A stretch of DNA of 64,000 bases from Thalassotalea piscium (GTDB lineage: Bacteria; Pseudomonadota; Gammaproteobacteria; Enterobacterales; Alteromonadaceae): NCBI RefSeq assembly GCF_030295935.1, contig NZ_AP027362.1, positions 3,038,001 through 3,102,000 of the forward strand, given 5' to 3'. Each line of letters begins with the position of its first letter. Position 1 is the stretch's first letter. Under the pieces are notes generated by a model. It was given only the letters and a program-made list of their open reading frames with translations, did not search any database and was not told the origin of the DNA. Shown here piece after piece: positions 47,420 to 57,949 of the stretch. Both the position numbers and the translations under genes were made by a program.

Positions 47420-47452
47420 AAAAAAAAGCCCCGCTATAACGCAGGGCTTTTC
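47420..47452 (-). terminator. Terminator of rplU-rpmA
   Basis: Stem of AAAAGCCC...GC with GC...GGGCTTTT (about 47424-47452) followed on the minus strand by a T run; lies 18 bases beyond the rpmA stop, before obgE. Confidence 0.85.
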
Positions 47453-47469
47453 AAATGAGTTAAGTATTA

Positions 47470-47727
47470 TTATTCAGAAACAATACTTACGAATTTGCGG
47501 TTTTTAGCGCCTTTAACGTCAAACTGAACTTTGCCGTCAGTTAAAGCAAATAAAGTGTGGTCTTTACCGATACCCATATTGTTACCCGCGTGGAATTTAG
47601 TACCACGTTGACGAACAATAATGTTACCTGCTAGTACTGATTCACCACCAAAACGCTTAACACCTAAACGTTTGCTTTCTGAATCACGACCGTTTTTGGT
47701 ACTACCTGCTGCCTTCTTATGTGCCAT
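47470..47727 (-). CDS. rpmA: 50S ribosomal protein L27
   Basis: 85 residues, full length. N-terminus [20 protein letters not shown] reaches the peptidyl-transferase centre; then [18 protein letters not shown]. 17 bases after rplU. Confidence 0.97.
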   Translation of the reverse strand: MAHKKAAGSTKNGRDSESKRLGVKRFGGESVLAGNIIVRQRGTKFHAGNNMGIGKDHTLFALTDGKVQFDVKGAKNRKFVSIVSE

Positions 47728-47744
47728 TTTGAATCGCTCCTAAA

Positions 47745-48056
47745 TTAGCCGTTAATACCAGTAATTTTCACTTCAGTGAACCATTGGCGATGGCCCGCTT
47801 GCTTACGTGAATGCTTACGACGTTTGAATTTAACAATCTTAACTTTATCAGCGCGACCTTGGTTTACAACCTCAGCCACAACCTTACCACCAGCAATGTA
47901 AGGCGCGCCTACATTGATGTTATCGCCATCGGCGATCATTAATACGTTATCGAATTCTACTGAAGCACCAACTTCTAGTTCAATTTTTTCTAGACGAACC
48001 ATTTGGCCTTCAGTTACACGATGCTGTTTACCACCGCTTTGGAATACCGCGTACAT
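47745..48056 (-). CDS. rplU: 50S ribosomal protein L21
   Basis: 103 residues, typical L21 ([14 protein letters not shown] at the start, [16 protein letters not shown] near the end). Upstream is GGAG six bases before ATG, and a possible leader hairpin GCGTT/AACGC at about 48073-48091 that could serve feedback control. Divergent from ispB. Confidence 0.97.
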   Translation of the reverse strand: MYAVFQSGGKQHRVTEGQMVRLEKIELEVGASVEFDNVLMIADGDNINVGAPYIAGGKVVAEVVNQGRADKVKIVKFKRRKHSRKQAGHRQWFTEVKITGING

Positions 48057-48270
48057 AGCTACTCCGAACTGCGTTCATTTATTAAACGCATAAATTTAAA
48101 AATATAGGGCGCGAATTCTACTCGATGGATAAATGGATGGCAAGTAGAATTAACATTTATTATTTAATATTTGAAACATTTAATAGAAACCTTCTTTATC
48201 AATGAAAATGGTGTAAACTTTGCACCAAGTTTTTCGCATCGTTCACTCGTATATTTCATCGTTAGGTTTT

Positions 48271-49242
48271 ATGAATATCAAAGACATTCAATCTCTTGCG
48301 CAGCAAGATATGACATTGGTCAATGACCTTATTTACTCGCAATTACAATCAGATGTTGCATTGATAAACCAACTAGGCATTTATATTGTTAATGCAGGTG
48401 GAAAGCGCATGCGTCCAATGCTTACTATTTTAGCAGCTAGAGCACTTGGCTACAAAGGTAATCAGCATATTGATCTAGCCGCAATTATAGAGTTTATCCA
48501 TACGGCTACGCTTTTACATGATGATGTAGTCGATGAATCAGATATGCGTCGTGGTCGTGAAACAGCCAATGCATTATTTGGTAATAGTGCAAGTGTTTTG
48601 GTTGGTGACTTTCTTTACACTCGCTCATTTCAAATGATGACGAAACTACAAAATATGCGCGTAATGGATATTTTGTCTGATGTGACTAATGTTGTAGCGG
48701 AAGGCGAAGTATTACAACTAATGAACTGTAATGACGCCAGCACCACCGAAGAAAGCTATATGCAGGTTATTTATTGTAAAACCGCTAAATTATTTGAAGC
48801 TGCCACACAATTAGCGGCCGTAATAGGCAATCACGACACCAAAACTGAACAAGCGATGATTGACTACGGTAAATACCTTGGTACAGCATTTCAGCTCGTA
48901 GACGACATTATGGACTACACTGCAGATGCTCAAGCAATGGGTAAAAATGTTGGAGATGACTTAGCCGAAGGTAAACCAACATTACCCCTTATCTTTGCAA
49001 TGCAGCATGGTAATGCTGAGCAGGCACAGCTGATTAAAGACGCTATTGAGAAATGTAATGGTATGGATAACCTTGAAGCGATACTAAAAGCAATGGATGA
49101 AACAGGCTCGCTACGTTATGCTCAAAAAATTGCAGAGCAAGAAGCCGATAAGGCGATTAATGCGATAGACTTTTTACCTGAATCGCAATACAAGCAAGCG
49201 CTTATTTCACTAGCGCATATTGCCGCTAATAGAAGTGCTTAA
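48271..49242 (+). CDS. ispB: Octaprenyl diphosphate synthase
   Basis: 323 residues from ATG 48271, which gives an N-terminus like E. coli IspB (MN-x-x-x-I); an in-frame start at 48220 lacks support. Two Asp-rich motifs: LLHDDVVDESDMRRG and LVDDIMDYT. Makes the isoprenoid side chain of ubiquinone. Confidence 0.95.
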   Translation: MNIKDIQSLAQQDMTLVNDLIYSQLQSDVALINQLGIYIVNAGGKRMRPMLTILAARALGYKGNQHIDLAAIIEFIHTATLLHDDVVDESDMRRGRETANALFGNSASVLVGDFLYTRSFQMMTKLQNMRVMDILSDVTNVVAEGEVLQLMNCNDASTTEESYMQVIYCKTAKLFEAATQLAAVIGNHDTKTEQAMIDYGKYLGTAFQLVDDIMDYTADAQAMGKNVGDDLAEGKPTLPLIFAMQHGNAEQAQLIKDAIEKCNGMDNLEAILKAMDETGSLRYAQKIAEQEADKAINAIDFLPESQYKQALISLAHIAANRSA

Positions 49243-49249
49243 CTTATAA

Positions 49250-49280
49250 AAAAGCAGCGCCACATAAGCTGCTTTTATAA
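49250..49280 (+). terminator. Terminator of ispB
   Basis: AAAAGCAGC (49250-49258) pairs with GCTGCTTTT (49268-49276), followed by T/A-rich sequence, just after the ispB stop. Confidence 0.75.
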
Positions 49281-49331
49281 TAGTTAACTCAGTGATAATC
49301 AAAATAATGGTTGCTCATCGCGGTAAACTAG

Positions 49332-50000
49332 CTAATTGGTTACCATTTTACTGATTTGCTTCGCACGCTCTTCATCTGACATATCTGATGGTGGAGGCGT
49401 TAAAAGGCCTATTTGACATGCAGGACGCATGGCTAATTCATCAAGCCATCGTTTTAAATGCGTTAATCCATCAATACTAATACCGCCCCATTCATAGCTA
49501 CGCGCCCATGGCCAAGTAGCTATATCAGCTATGCTGTACTCACTTCCTGCTATATAGCTATTTTTACTAAGTTGAGTATCTAACACTTCAAGTAACCTTC
49601 TCGCTTCTTTTTGATAACGCTCAATGGCTGCAGGGATCTTAGTAGGAAAGTAGCGGTAGAACACATTTGCTTGCCCCATCATAGGGCCAACACCGCTCAT
49701 TTGAAACATTAACCACTGTATAACTTGTGAATATTTTTTGGGATCAGCAGGAATAAATTGACCAGTTTTTTCTGCCAAGTACATTAATATGGCCCCTGAT
49801 TCAAACACAACAAAATCATCATTATCACGATCGATAATTGCAGGTATGCGGCCATTAGGGTTTATTGCCAAAAAGTCAGGCTTTTTTTGATCTGCTTGAT
49901 TAAAGTCAAGATGATGGACGTTATATTCAAGCCCCATTTCTTCAAGCGCAATAGATATTTTTTGCCCGTTAGGTGTTGCTGCTGTGTACAGTTCGATCAT
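49332..50000 (-). CDS. Glutathione S-transferase, YfcG-like
   Basis: 222 residues: thioredoxin-like N-terminal domain ([22 protein letters not shown], in part; [21 protein letters not shown]) and all-alpha C-terminal domain with [10 protein letters not shown]. The TPNGQK region matches Nu-class GSTs such as YfcG, which act as disulphide reductases with glutathione. Single gene. Confidence 0.9.
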   Translation of the reverse strand: MIELYTAATPNGQKISIALEEMGLEYNVHHLDFNQADQKKPDFLAINPNGRIPAIIDRDNDDFVVFESGAILMYLAEKTGQFIPADPKKYSQVIQWLMFQMSGVGPMMGQANVFYRYFPTKIPAAIERYQKEARRLLEVLDTQLSKNSYIAGSEYSIADIATWPWARSYEWGGISIDGLTHLKRWLDELAMRPACQIGLLTPPPSDMSDEERAKQISKMVTN

Positions 50001-50055
50001 GAATAACCTCTAATTTAAGTCAAAACTACGATATTTATGTTTAGAAAAACGCTAT

Positions 50056-50475
50056 TTATAACGCTTTAAGCTCTTCCAATAAGTCATGTATTTCTGCTTT
50101 CAATTCTTTATCAATTATTTTGTTACTACTAGTTTTAGCTTTTTCTAAATCTTCAATAGCCCCTGCATTATCGCCTAGCTCAACTTTTAACGTAGCCATT
50201 GAAAAGCCAATTGATGAACGAAAGTCTTTATCATTAATGGTTTCAGCTTTAACTAAGGCTTGTTGATAAATGGTGATCGCTAATGCCAAGTCATCGGTAA
50301 AGTCGGCTAGTGTTTCCCATTGTACAGGGTGGTCTTTGTCGGTGTTTTCATGTGTTTCACAAAGTAGTTTCAGCTCTGTATAACAGCGATCAAATTCTTG
50401 TTGATTATCGGCTTGAACAGCTGCTAATAAATCATCAGTATGGGCAAGCACTTGTTTGTATATTTTGGTATTCAA
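50056..50475 (-). CDS. TPR-like helical protein
   Basis: 139 residues if the TTG at 50475 is used (AGGTGAT five bases upstream); the frame is open to 50508. All helical, with repeats ALAITIYQQALVKAETINDKDF and AGAIEDLEKAKTSSN of TPR type. Cytoplasmic. Role unknown. Confidence 0.65.
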   Translation of the reverse strand: MNTKIYKQVLAHTDDLLAAVQADNQQEFDRCYTELKLLCETHENTDKDHPVQWETLADFTDDLALAITIYQQALVKAETINDKDFRSSIGFSMATLKVELGDNAGAIEDLEKAKTSSNKIIDKELKAEIHDLLEELKAL

Positions 50476-50535
50476 AACATCACCTGTAGTGAAATAAATC
50501 ATTAACAATGATTATAAGCTTTTTAACAAAACTAA

Positions 50536-50747
50536 TACCAGTTTCATTAATTAAGTGATCTATTTTATACACAGTGAAAACAGTCAAATACAAGGCATTT
50601 ATTTTCATAACTAGTTGTTCAGGACAATAATGCTCCTGCATTGTCCACATAAGCTACATCCATGTAGCGATAATTATAAAATAAATAACGCAGTAGTTGA
50701 TTGTTTTAACCAGTATAAATGATCACATAGTTAGTGAGATTGGTATA
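50536..50747. mobile_element. 212-bp MITE-like repeat with long imperfect inverted ends
   Basis: The left end (ATACCAGTTTCATTAATT, then AAGTGATC) and the reverse complement of the right end (ATACCAATCTCACTAACT, then ATGTGATC) match over about 35 bp. It contains the hairpin GGACAAT / ATTGTCC (50622-50646) with loop carrying GCTCCTGC, the complement of GCAGGAGC. Related by its left arm to 32171-32330. No gene. Confidence 0.65.
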
Positions 50748-50837
50748 AACAGGAGGATTAGTTAAATATCGTCACCTTCAGTTGCAAGTTGCACACTGAA
50801 AATGACGATATTACTATTGACTCTAAGCTCGAGTTAT

Positions 50838-51878
50838 TTAAACAACTAATTTTCTTTGCTCTGCTAGCCCCATGGCAAGTACAAATGGGTCTTCTTTTTG
50901 CTGGCTAATAAAATCAGACTTAGTATTCATTTCTAGCCATTGATGCTTTATTAAGTTTTGTGCTACAGAGCCCCCCAAAGTAGCACCAGGACCTAGTATA
51001 ATTAATTTATCCGGTGCAAACTCTTTTAGTGCCACTTCAACGGCCTTACTAAAGTCATACATTTTAGTTACCTGGGTATCTAAGGTGTAATCATAGAGCT
51101 TTTTGGTATCGGTTGAATACGGTTGCCAAATATTACCTAAGCCATCGATGAGTGGAATTTTAGGCGCAGTAAACTTATCGGCGCTTAACATTGATTTAGC
51201 TTGTTTTGAGATGTCATCCATCAAAGGGGTATGAAAAGCAGCATGGTTGAATAAGTTCATTGGATAACGGTCTTGCACTAGGGGTAAGCTTTGCTCTAGT
51301 GCTTTTAAACCCGCTTTATTGCCACCGAAAACTAGGTAGCCACCTAAGTTGATCGATAGATAAACTTCATTCTCCTGTACTTGATTAACCTCTGCCATTT
51401 TTGCCATTACGCTTTGGTGAGTATTGTGATTAATAACCCAGTTTTCATCAACAATGGGATATATTAATTGGCCCCCGATCACACCATTACTCATCATTGA
51501 GCCCATGGTATTAATGAGCTCTATCGAATTTTCAGGGTTTAAAGCACTAGCAACTGCAAGTGCAATGTACCACCCCATTGAGTTACCAGTTACCGCAACA
51601 ATGTCGTATTTATCCAAATCAATGGAGTGATAGTCTGCCAATGCACAACCATAAATTATGGCGGAAGCATTTTCGCCAGCGGTATGTTTACGCAGTTGGT
51701 AGCTTGCTTGGCCATCTAATTCACTGATCAATGGCTGTTTTTGCGATTTTCTATAGTTATCGATAACTGAAATGATTTCAGTTTTATCACTATGAAAACG
51801 GCTTAAATAGCCTAACTCTTCTTTATTGTAGGTGCCTCGGCCTGGGCAAATAACAACAGCCGTTTGTTTTTTACTCAT
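50838..51878 (-). CDS. Malonyl-CoA:ACP transacylase-like protein
   Basis: 346 residues of the FabD acyltransferase fold. The nucleophile elbow reads VTGNSMGW (about 94-101), Ser being kept but the usual His replaced by Asn; a His in FNHAAFHTPL (about 214-223) could be the catalytic base. The start PGRGTYNKEE replaces the usual PGQGSQ. Overlaps the E1 gene (ATGA), so it works with that enzyme. Substrate unknown; possibly an acyl-CoA ester formed by the E1 pathway. Confidence 0.8.
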   Translation of the reverse strand: MSKKQTAVVICPGRGTYNKEELGYLSRFHSDKTEIISVIDNYRKSQKQPLISELDGQASYQLRKHTAGENASAIIYGCALADYHSIDLDKYDIVAVTGNSMGWYIALAVASALNPENSIELINTMGSMMSNGVIGGQLIYPIVDENWVINHNTHQSVMAKMAEVNQVQENEVYLSINLGGYLVFGGNKAGLKALEQSLPLVQDRYPMNLFNHAAFHTPLMDDISKQAKSMLSADKFTAPKIPLIDGLGNIWQPYSTDTKKLYDYTLDTQVTKMYDFSKAVEVALKEFAPDKLIILGPGATLGGSVAQNLIKHQWLEMNTKSDFISQQKEDPFVLAMGLAEQRKLVV

Positions 51879-54139
51879 TTGCCACCTTTATTGTTTGTGA
51901 TACTTGTTTGGTTATTGTTGCCATTGCTCTCAATCATTTGGGAGACTTTATCAACAATATCTTGGCAAGAAGGTAACACTTCATAGGCAGCGCTACCTAA
52001 AGGAATAAAGCTGTCTTGGGCACAAATACGCTCTATAGGCTTAGAGCTAAGTTTCGCTTCAATTAATAGCGCCATTAAGGCTTCGCTAATTGAACCTGTT
52101 TTGCGGCACTCATCAACAATGAGTACTTGCTGACATTGAGATACTTCGTCAATAATTCCTTGTTGATCAAGTGGTGCTAACCAGCGCAAATCAACTACCC
52201 TGCAGTGGATGTGTTTATCTGCAAGTATTTTCTCAGCTTGCCGTGATAAAAAGTACCCATTGCCATAGGTTAAAATACAGACTTCTTTACCTTTACCGTA
52301 TGTACTCACCTGCATATTAACAGGCGGTGCATCGTGCTCTGGTTCAGGGTAAGCAAAGGTCCATAAGCCATCGCCTTCTTCATGTAAGTCTTTCGCCATA
52401 TACAGTGCAATAGGTTCAAGAAACACAACAACTTTTTGCTGCTCTTTTGCTAACCGTACCGAAGCACGAAGCATTTCAACTGCATCTTTACCGTTAGACG
52501 GGCAAGCCAGTACGATACCAGGAATATCTCTAAATACCGCAAACGAATTGTCATTATGAAAGTGACCGCCAAAACCTTTTTGATATGCTAAGCCAGCAAT
52601 TCTAATCACCATTGGATTAGTAAATTGTTGATTAGAGAAAAAAGATAATGTGGCGGCTTCACCACGAATTTGATCTTCAGCATTATGCACGTAAGCAAGA
52701 AATTGAATTTCAGGAATTGGTATAAATCCATTATGGGCAAGCCCAATGGCGCCGCCAAGAATCGACTGCTCATCAAGTAAAGTGTTTAACACTCGGTTTT
52801 GTCCAAAACGCTCATGTAATTTTGCTGTAACGTTATAAACACCACCTTTACGAGCAATATCTTCACCTAACATAACAATATCGTTATGCTCTGCCATTAA
52901 ATCCATTAACGTCCAATTGATAAGCTTTGCTAAATGTTGCTTTTTACTTAAATTATGTTTTTCATGAGCAAAGTAACTTAAACGTTTTTCTTGGGTTAAG
53001 TTATTAGAGTTCTTGCTCATTCCAGCTTCAATACCTGCAGGTAGTAAACTTGCCATCACTTCTTCAGAGGTGGTTAATTTGGGTTTTGTAATTACACGCT
53101 CTGCTATATTTTCAATTCGTTGCGCTGTTTTTTGATAAATATCAACAATTTTCTTTGCATCTAAAATGTTATGTTCAAGCAAGATAGCTGCGCTATGTAA
53201 TAGAGGGTCTTGTTGCTCTATTTTGTCTATTTCAGATTGTTTACGATAGACAAACTCAGCATCAGAGCCTGCATGACCCAATAAACGAATTAGTTTTATA
53301 TGTAAAAATACTGGGCAACGCTTAGTGCGAGCAATATGAGCAGCTTTTAAGGTTGTTTGATAAGTATCAATCAGGTTTAAACCATCACAGGTTAAATAAA
53401 CAAGCCCTGCTCTGTTTTTGTAATTGGCTTCCACCCACCCCTTTGGTGTTGAAGTTGAAATACCAATACCATTGTCTTCACACACAAACACAATTGGCAT
53501 AGGTATCGACTGATAACTTGCCCACGCCGCACTGTTTATCGCGCCTTGTGCAGTAGAATGGTTTTGAGACGCGTCACCAAAGCTACAAACAATAATACTA
53601 TCGTTCGCAAGTTCACCTTCAAAAGCGAGACGTTTGGCTAAATCAATACTAAATGCAGCCCCCATCGCTTTAGGTAAATGTGAGGCTATGGTACTAGTCT
53701 GTGGGGGGATAAATAATGATTTACTGCCTAAAACCTTATGTCGCCCGCCAGAAATAGGGTCGTCTTTAGAGGCCGAAAAAGAGAGTAGCATATCGTAAAT
53801 TGGTGTTTGACCTGGTGCTTTCTTACTGCGTTGGATAACAAAAGCACCACTACGATAATGTAAAAACGCCATATCATCTAAGCGAAATGCTTTAGCGCAA
53901 GCTGCATTACCTTCATGGCCTGAACTTCCTATGGTGTAGAAGCTTTGTCCTTGCTTTTGCATTACTCTAGAATGTAAATCTAAGTGTCTACTTATAACTT
54001 GCGTTTCAAATAAATCAATGAGGTCAGCATGAGTTAAGCCAACGCTTTTTGGTGGTTGGTGCTGACTCAAAGTAGGTAAGTCACCTGCTAGCACTTTACT
54101 TATAAAGGCGTCTTTTAATAATTGATTACGATCAGACAT
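51875..54139 (-). CDS. 2-oxoacid dehydrogenase E1, alpha-beta fusion
   Basis: 754 residues from ATG 54139 (GGAG upstream). N-terminal half is the E1 alpha domain with the thiamine-diphosphate motif CSFGDASQNHSTAQGAIN (in part), C-terminal half from about 400 is the E1 beta domain (MLGEDIARKGGVYNV, DEQSILGGAIGLA, RGEAATLSFF). Similar to branched-chain 2-oxoacid dehydrogenase E1. No E2 or E3 gene is here, so it would use subunits encoded elsewhere. Confidence 0.9.
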   Translation of the reverse strand: MSDRNQLLKDAFISKVLAGDLPTLSQHQPPKSVGLTHADLIDLFETQVISRHLDLHSRVMQKQGQSFYTIGSSGHEGNAACAKAFRLDDMAFLHYRSGAFVIQRSKKAPGQTPIYDMLLSFSASKDDPISGGRHKVLGSKSLFIPPQTSTIASHLPKAMGAAFSIDLAKRLAFEGELANDSIIVCSFGDASQNHSTAQGAINSAAWASYQSIPMPIVFVCEDNGIGISTSTPKGWVEANYKNRAGLVYLTCDGLNLIDTYQTTLKAAHIARTKRCPVFLHIKLIRLLGHAGSDAEFVYRKQSEIDKIEQQDPLLHSAAILLEHNILDAKKIVDIYQKTAQRIENIAERVITKPKLTTSEEVMASLLPAGIEAGMSKNSNNLTQEKRLSYFAHEKHNLSKKQHLAKLINWTLMDLMAEHNDIVMLGEDIARKGGVYNVTAKLHERFGQNRVLNTLLDEQSILGGAIGLAHNGFIPIPEIQFLAYVHNAEDQIRGEAATLSFFSNQQFTNPMVIRIAGLAYQKGFGGHFHNDNSFAVFRDIPGIVLACPSNGKDAVEMLRASVRLAKEQQKVVVFLEPIALYMAKDLHEEGDGLWTFAYPEPEHDAPPVNMQVSTYGKGKEVCILTYGNGYFLSRQAEKILADKHIHCRVVDLRWLAPLDQQGIIDEVSQCQQVLIVDECRKTGSISEALMALLIEAKLSSKPIERICAQDSFIPLGSAAYEVLPSCQDIVDKVSQMIESNGNNNQTSITNNKGGK

Positions 54140-54225
54140 TATCACTCCATTTACTGAGCTTATTAGAAGCCATTACCCCCATAAAAGAGGTAACGGCTAG
54201 ATAGAAATTGCTGCATCAGCAAAAA

Positions 54226-55416
54226 TTAAAAGAATGCTTGAATACCCGTTTGTGCTCGCCCTAAAATAAGCGCATGCACATCATGGGTACCTTCATAAGT
54301 ATTGACCGCTTCTAAGTTCATCATATGGCGAATAATATGGAACTCGTCACTAATACCATTACCGCCGTGCATATCTCGTGCTGTACGCGCGATTTCTAAT
54401 GCTTTACCGCATGAGTTACGCTTTACGAGAGAAATAGCTTCTGGCGCTAGTGTGCCCGCATCCATTAAACGCCCCACTTGTAAGCAAGCAAATAAACCTG
54501 TTGTTATTTCAGTTTGCATGTCTGCAAGCTTCTTTTGAACAAGCTGAGTTGCAGCAAGTGGTCTGCCAAACTGCTCTCTATCTAACGTATATTGACGCGC
54601 ACCATGCCAACAGAACTCAGCAGCGCCTAATGCTCCCCAGGCTATACCGTAACGAGCTTTATTTAAACAGCCAAAAGGTCCAGACAAACCTTTAGCATGG
54701 GGTAACATATTCTCATCAGGCACAAATACGTTATCCATTACCACTTCGCCGGTAATTGATGCGCGTAAAGAAAATTTACCTTCAATTTTTGGTGCTGATA
54801 ATCCTTCCATGCCTTTTTCTAGAATAAAACCTTTGATCACACCCTCTAGTTTTGCCCATATAATAAAAATATCAGCGATAGGAGAGTTAGTGATCCACAT
54901 TTTATTGCCTGTTATGCGATAGCCACCGTCAACTTTAGTCGCCTTGGTAGCTAAACTGGCTGGATCAGAACCTGAATTTGGTTCAGTTAAACCAAAGCAG
55001 CCAATGTATTCTGCACTTGCAAGCTTTGGTAAATACCTCATTTTCTGCTCTTCACTGCCATAGGCGTGAATAGGATGCATAACCAATGACGATTGCACAC
55101 TCATGGCACTACGATAGCCACTATCAACACGCTCTACTTCGCGAGCTACTAAGCCATAAGTCACATAGTTCACACCAGCACAGCCGTACTTTTCTTCAAT
55201 AGTACAACCAAGCAAGCCTAACGCGCCTAACTCTTTCATTATTTCTACGTCAAACACTTCATTTCTATTCGCCTCCAGCACTCGAGGCATCAATTTTTCT
55301 TGGCAGTATTGATGAGCACTATCACGGATCATACGCTCATCTTCAGACAACAATGAATCAAGTAATAAAGGATCTTGCCAATTAAAGCTTGGGCGAGTAG
55401 ATGTAGAGCTAGACAT
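54226..55416 (-). CDS. gcdH: Acyl-CoA dehydrogenase, glutaryl-CoA type
   Basis: 396 residues. Flavin-dependent dehydrogenase; closest to GcdH, with [47 protein letters not shown] and the catalytic Glu in [15 protein letters not shown]. GcdH oxidises and decarboxylates glutaryl-CoA to crotonyl-CoA in Lys/Trp breakdown. Divergent from a LysR regulator, the usual arrangement. Confidence 0.9.
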   Translation of the reverse strand: MSSSTSTRPSFNWQDPLLLDSLLSEDERMIRDSAHQYCQEKLMPRVLEANRNEVFDVEIMKELGALGLLGCTIEEKYGCAGVNYVTYGLVAREVERVDSGYRSAMSVQSSLVMHPIHAYGSEEQKMRYLPKLASAEYIGCFGLTEPNSGSDPASLATKATKVDGGYRITGNKMWITNSPIADIFIIWAKLEGVIKGFILEKGMEGLSAPKIEGKFSLRASITGEVVMDNVFVPDENMLPHAKGLSGPFGCLNKARYGIAWGALGAAEFCWHGARQYTLDREQFGRPLAATQLVQKKLADMQTEITTGLFACLQVGRLMDAGTLAPEAISLVKRNSCGKALEIARTARDMHGGNGISDEFHIIRHMMNLEAVNTYEGTHDVHALILGRAQTGIQAFF

Positions 55417-55556
55417 AGTAATTTCCTAATCAGTTAACGTTATATTTATCTTAAACTAAGAGTAATCAAAGCACAGACAAAGTTAAAATATTATTTTTCT
55501 TTACCTGATATAGCTTTTAACTATAATGAGTTATTCCATCAATTAAAATGTGTGCT

Positions 55557-56393
55557 ATGGATCTACGTTCATTAAAATATTTTGTCGCTGTAGTTGAACA
55601 GCAAAGCTTTAGTGGCGCAGCAAAAGCTTGTTTTATTGCCCAACCTTCAATATCGGCTGCAATTAGTCAATTAGAGCTGGAGCTAAAACAGACCTTATTT
55701 ATACGACATACTCGCGGTGTAAAAATCACTGAGCAAGGCGAGAAACTTTACCCCTTAGCCACCAAGTTGCTTGGTCAAGCAGATGCAATTAAGCAAAGTT
55801 TTATCCGTAAGCAAGATAAAACGACATTCTTATTGGGTGTAACTCGTGGTTTAGGGGTAAAAAGAATGAGTGCGCTGTTAAAAGACTTTACTGCTTCTCA
55901 ACCTACAATGGAGTTAACCCTGGTTCCCCATCAAGAAGATGCTAATGCGAGAATTGTATTAAAAGAGGAGTTAAGGGGTGACGAAAAATACTTAAGTTTA
56001 TGGCAAGAGGATTATGTATTAGCACTACCGAGTAATCACCCGTTGTCGTTGATAGATAAAATTTCTATTAGCCATCTTCATCAAATAGCAGCAATAGAAC
56101 GTTCTCCTTGTTTAGCATGGCAAGCACTAAATGAAACATTGGCCTTATCTGGTATTGAATTAGACATACGAGCAAAAATCCAAACAATAGATTATGCAAT
56201 AGGACTAGTAAAAGCAGGCTTGGGTTGTGCTTTAGTTCCTGTTCACCCTGAAGTTTTAGAACACAAAGATATTGTATTAAAGCCTATTGAAGGCATAAAA
56301 CTCACTAGAGAAATTGTTTTAGCTTATGAGGAAGAGTCTAATATTGTTAATTCACTCACTATTATTGCTCAGCAACATCAACACACCGAATAA
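55557..56393 (+). CDS. LysR-family transcriptional regulator
   Basis: 278 residues from ATG 55557 (an ATG at 55548 is also possible). N-terminal winged HTH (LRSLKYFVAVVEQQSFSGAAK, in part, QPSISAAISQLE) and a two-lobe ligand domain. Divergent from gcdH with 140 bases between, so it very likely controls that gene and perhaps the adjacent E1 operon. Confidence 0.9.
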   Translation: MDLRSLKYFVAVVEQQSFSGAAKACFIAQPSISAAISQLELELKQTLFIRHTRGVKITEQGEKLYPLATKLLGQADAIKQSFIRKQDKTTFLLGVTRGLGVKRMSALLKDFTASQPTMELTLVPHQEDANARIVLKEELRGDEKYLSLWQEDYVLALPSNHPLSLIDKISISHLHQIAAIERSPCLAWQALNETLALSGIELDIRAKIQTIDYAIGLVKAGLGCALVPVHPEVLEHKDIVLKPIEGIKLTREIVLAYEEESNIVNSLTIIAQQHQHTE

Positions 56394-56481
56394 TTCATTT
56401 ATTGTAAATTAAAAGCAAAGTCATTAACGTAGAAGTGTGACCAAACACGCCCTAATAACTTTCAAATTAATAAGGACTGCT

Positions 56482-57933
56482 ATGAGTACCGATAACCGAC
56501 GTAACTTTTTAAAATCGATGGCGGCATTAACAGCTGCGGGAATGGCCGCTGGCTGCGCTAGCTCACAACCCCATAGTTACTCAGCTAGACAAGGAAGTAA
56601 TGTTGCAGGGCTCATCACAGCAAAAATGGATATTGTCCGTGTTGGATTTATTGGTGTAGGCGAACGCGGTTATGGCCATGTTAAACATTTTTGCCACCTA
56701 GACGGCGTTGAAATTAAAGCAATATGTGATACAAATGAAAAAGTATTAAATCGGTCCATGGTCTATATTGATGAACAAGGCTTGATTAAACCAACTATTT
56801 ATAGCAAAAGTGATTTAGCCTATAAAGACATGCTAGCTCGCCAAGATATTGATATTATTATCATTTCAACGCCATGGCGATGGCATACCCCCATGGCAGT
56901 AGACACAATGGAAAGTGGTAAGCATGCCTTTGTTGAAGTACCAGCGGCAACAACCATTGAAGAATGCTGGCAGTTAGTTAACACCGCAGAGCGCACGCAA
57001 AAAAATTGCATGATGATGGAAAATGTTTGCTATGGTCGCGACGAGTTAATGGTTTTAAATATGGTGCGCCAAGGTATTTTTGGTGAACTATTACATGGCG
57101 AAGCAGCTTATATCCACGAGTTGCGCTGGCAAATGAAAGAACTCACTGAAAAAACGGGTTCGTGGCGAACACATTGGCACACTAAAACCAATGGTAATTT
57201 ATATCCAACTCATGGTTTAGGTCCTGTTTCGCAGTACATGAATATTAACAGAGGTGATCGCTTCGACTACTTAACCTCAACAAGTTCGCCTGCAATGGGT
57301 CGAAAAGCATACGCTCAAAGAGAGTTTCCAGCTGATCATGAGAGAAATCAATTAAATTATATTGCCGGCGACATGAATACCACGATGATCAAAACAGCAA
57401 AAGGCAGAAGTATTATGGTGCAACACGACACTACAACACCTCGGCCTTATTCTCGTCATAATCACATTCAAGGTACTAATGGTGCTTTTTCAGGTTTCCC
57501 CAATAGAATAGCACTTGAAAAAACACCCGTTGCAATAAATAAGGTATATCAAGAACAATTAGCTGTGGCCCACCAACAATGGCTGTCTAAGGGCAAAAAA
57601 GGACGAGAGCCTACACTTCAAAGCTTTCATCAGTGGGATTATAATATGGATGCATGGCAACAACAGTTTGATCATCCATTATGGCTCCGTATGGGGGAAG
57701 AAGCACAACGTAACGGTGGTCACGGCGGAATGGACTTTTTGATGTTATGGCGCATGGTTTACTGTTTGCGTAATGGTGAAGCGTTAGATCAAGACGTCTA
57801 TGATGCTGCGGCTTGGTCTGCTGTTATGCCGTTAAGTGCCGACTCGGTTCGCGACAGAAGTAATAGTAAAGATATACCTGACTTTACCCGTGGCCATTGG
57901 CAAACCAATAAACCCTTGGCTATCATCACTTAA
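56482..57933 (+). CDS. Gfo/Idh/MocA oxidoreductase-like GH109 enzyme, exported
   Basis: 483 residues from ATG 56482 (AAGGA upstream). N-terminus has RRNFLKS, Tat-type, and a possible lipobox AAGC at about 27; then the NAD-binding loop [13 protein letters not shown] and CDTNEK. The GH109 markers [27 protein letters not shown] and [19 protein letters not shown] are present. GH109 enzymes are NAD-dependent alpha-N-acetylgalactosaminidases. Followed by sugar-nucleotide and kinase genes, consistent with hexosamine salvage. Confidence 0.85.
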   Translation: MSTDNRRNFLKSMAALTAAGMAAGCASSQPHSYSARQGSNVAGLITAKMDIVRVGFIGVGERGYGHVKHFCHLDGVEIKAICDTNEKVLNRSMVYIDEQGLIKPTIYSKSDLAYKDMLARQDIDIIIISTPWRWHTPMAVDTMESGKHAFVEVPAATTIEECWQLVNTAERTQKNCMMMENVCYGRDELMVLNMVRQGIFGELLHGEAAYIHELRWQMKELTEKTGSWRTHWHTKTNGNLYPTHGLGPVSQYMNINRGDRFDYLTSTSSPAMGRKAYAQREFPADHERNQLNYIAGDMNTTMIKTAKGRSIMVQHDTTTPRPYSRHNHIQGTNGAFSGFPNRIALEKTPVAINKVYQEQLAVAHQQWLSKGKKGREPTLQSFHQWDYNMDAWQQQFDHPLWLRMGEEAQRNGGHGGMDFLMLWRMVYCLRNGEALDQDVYDAAAWSAVMPLSADSVRDRSNSKDIPDFTRGHWQTNKPLAIIT

Positions 57934-57949
57934 GAAATAAGAAAATCCA

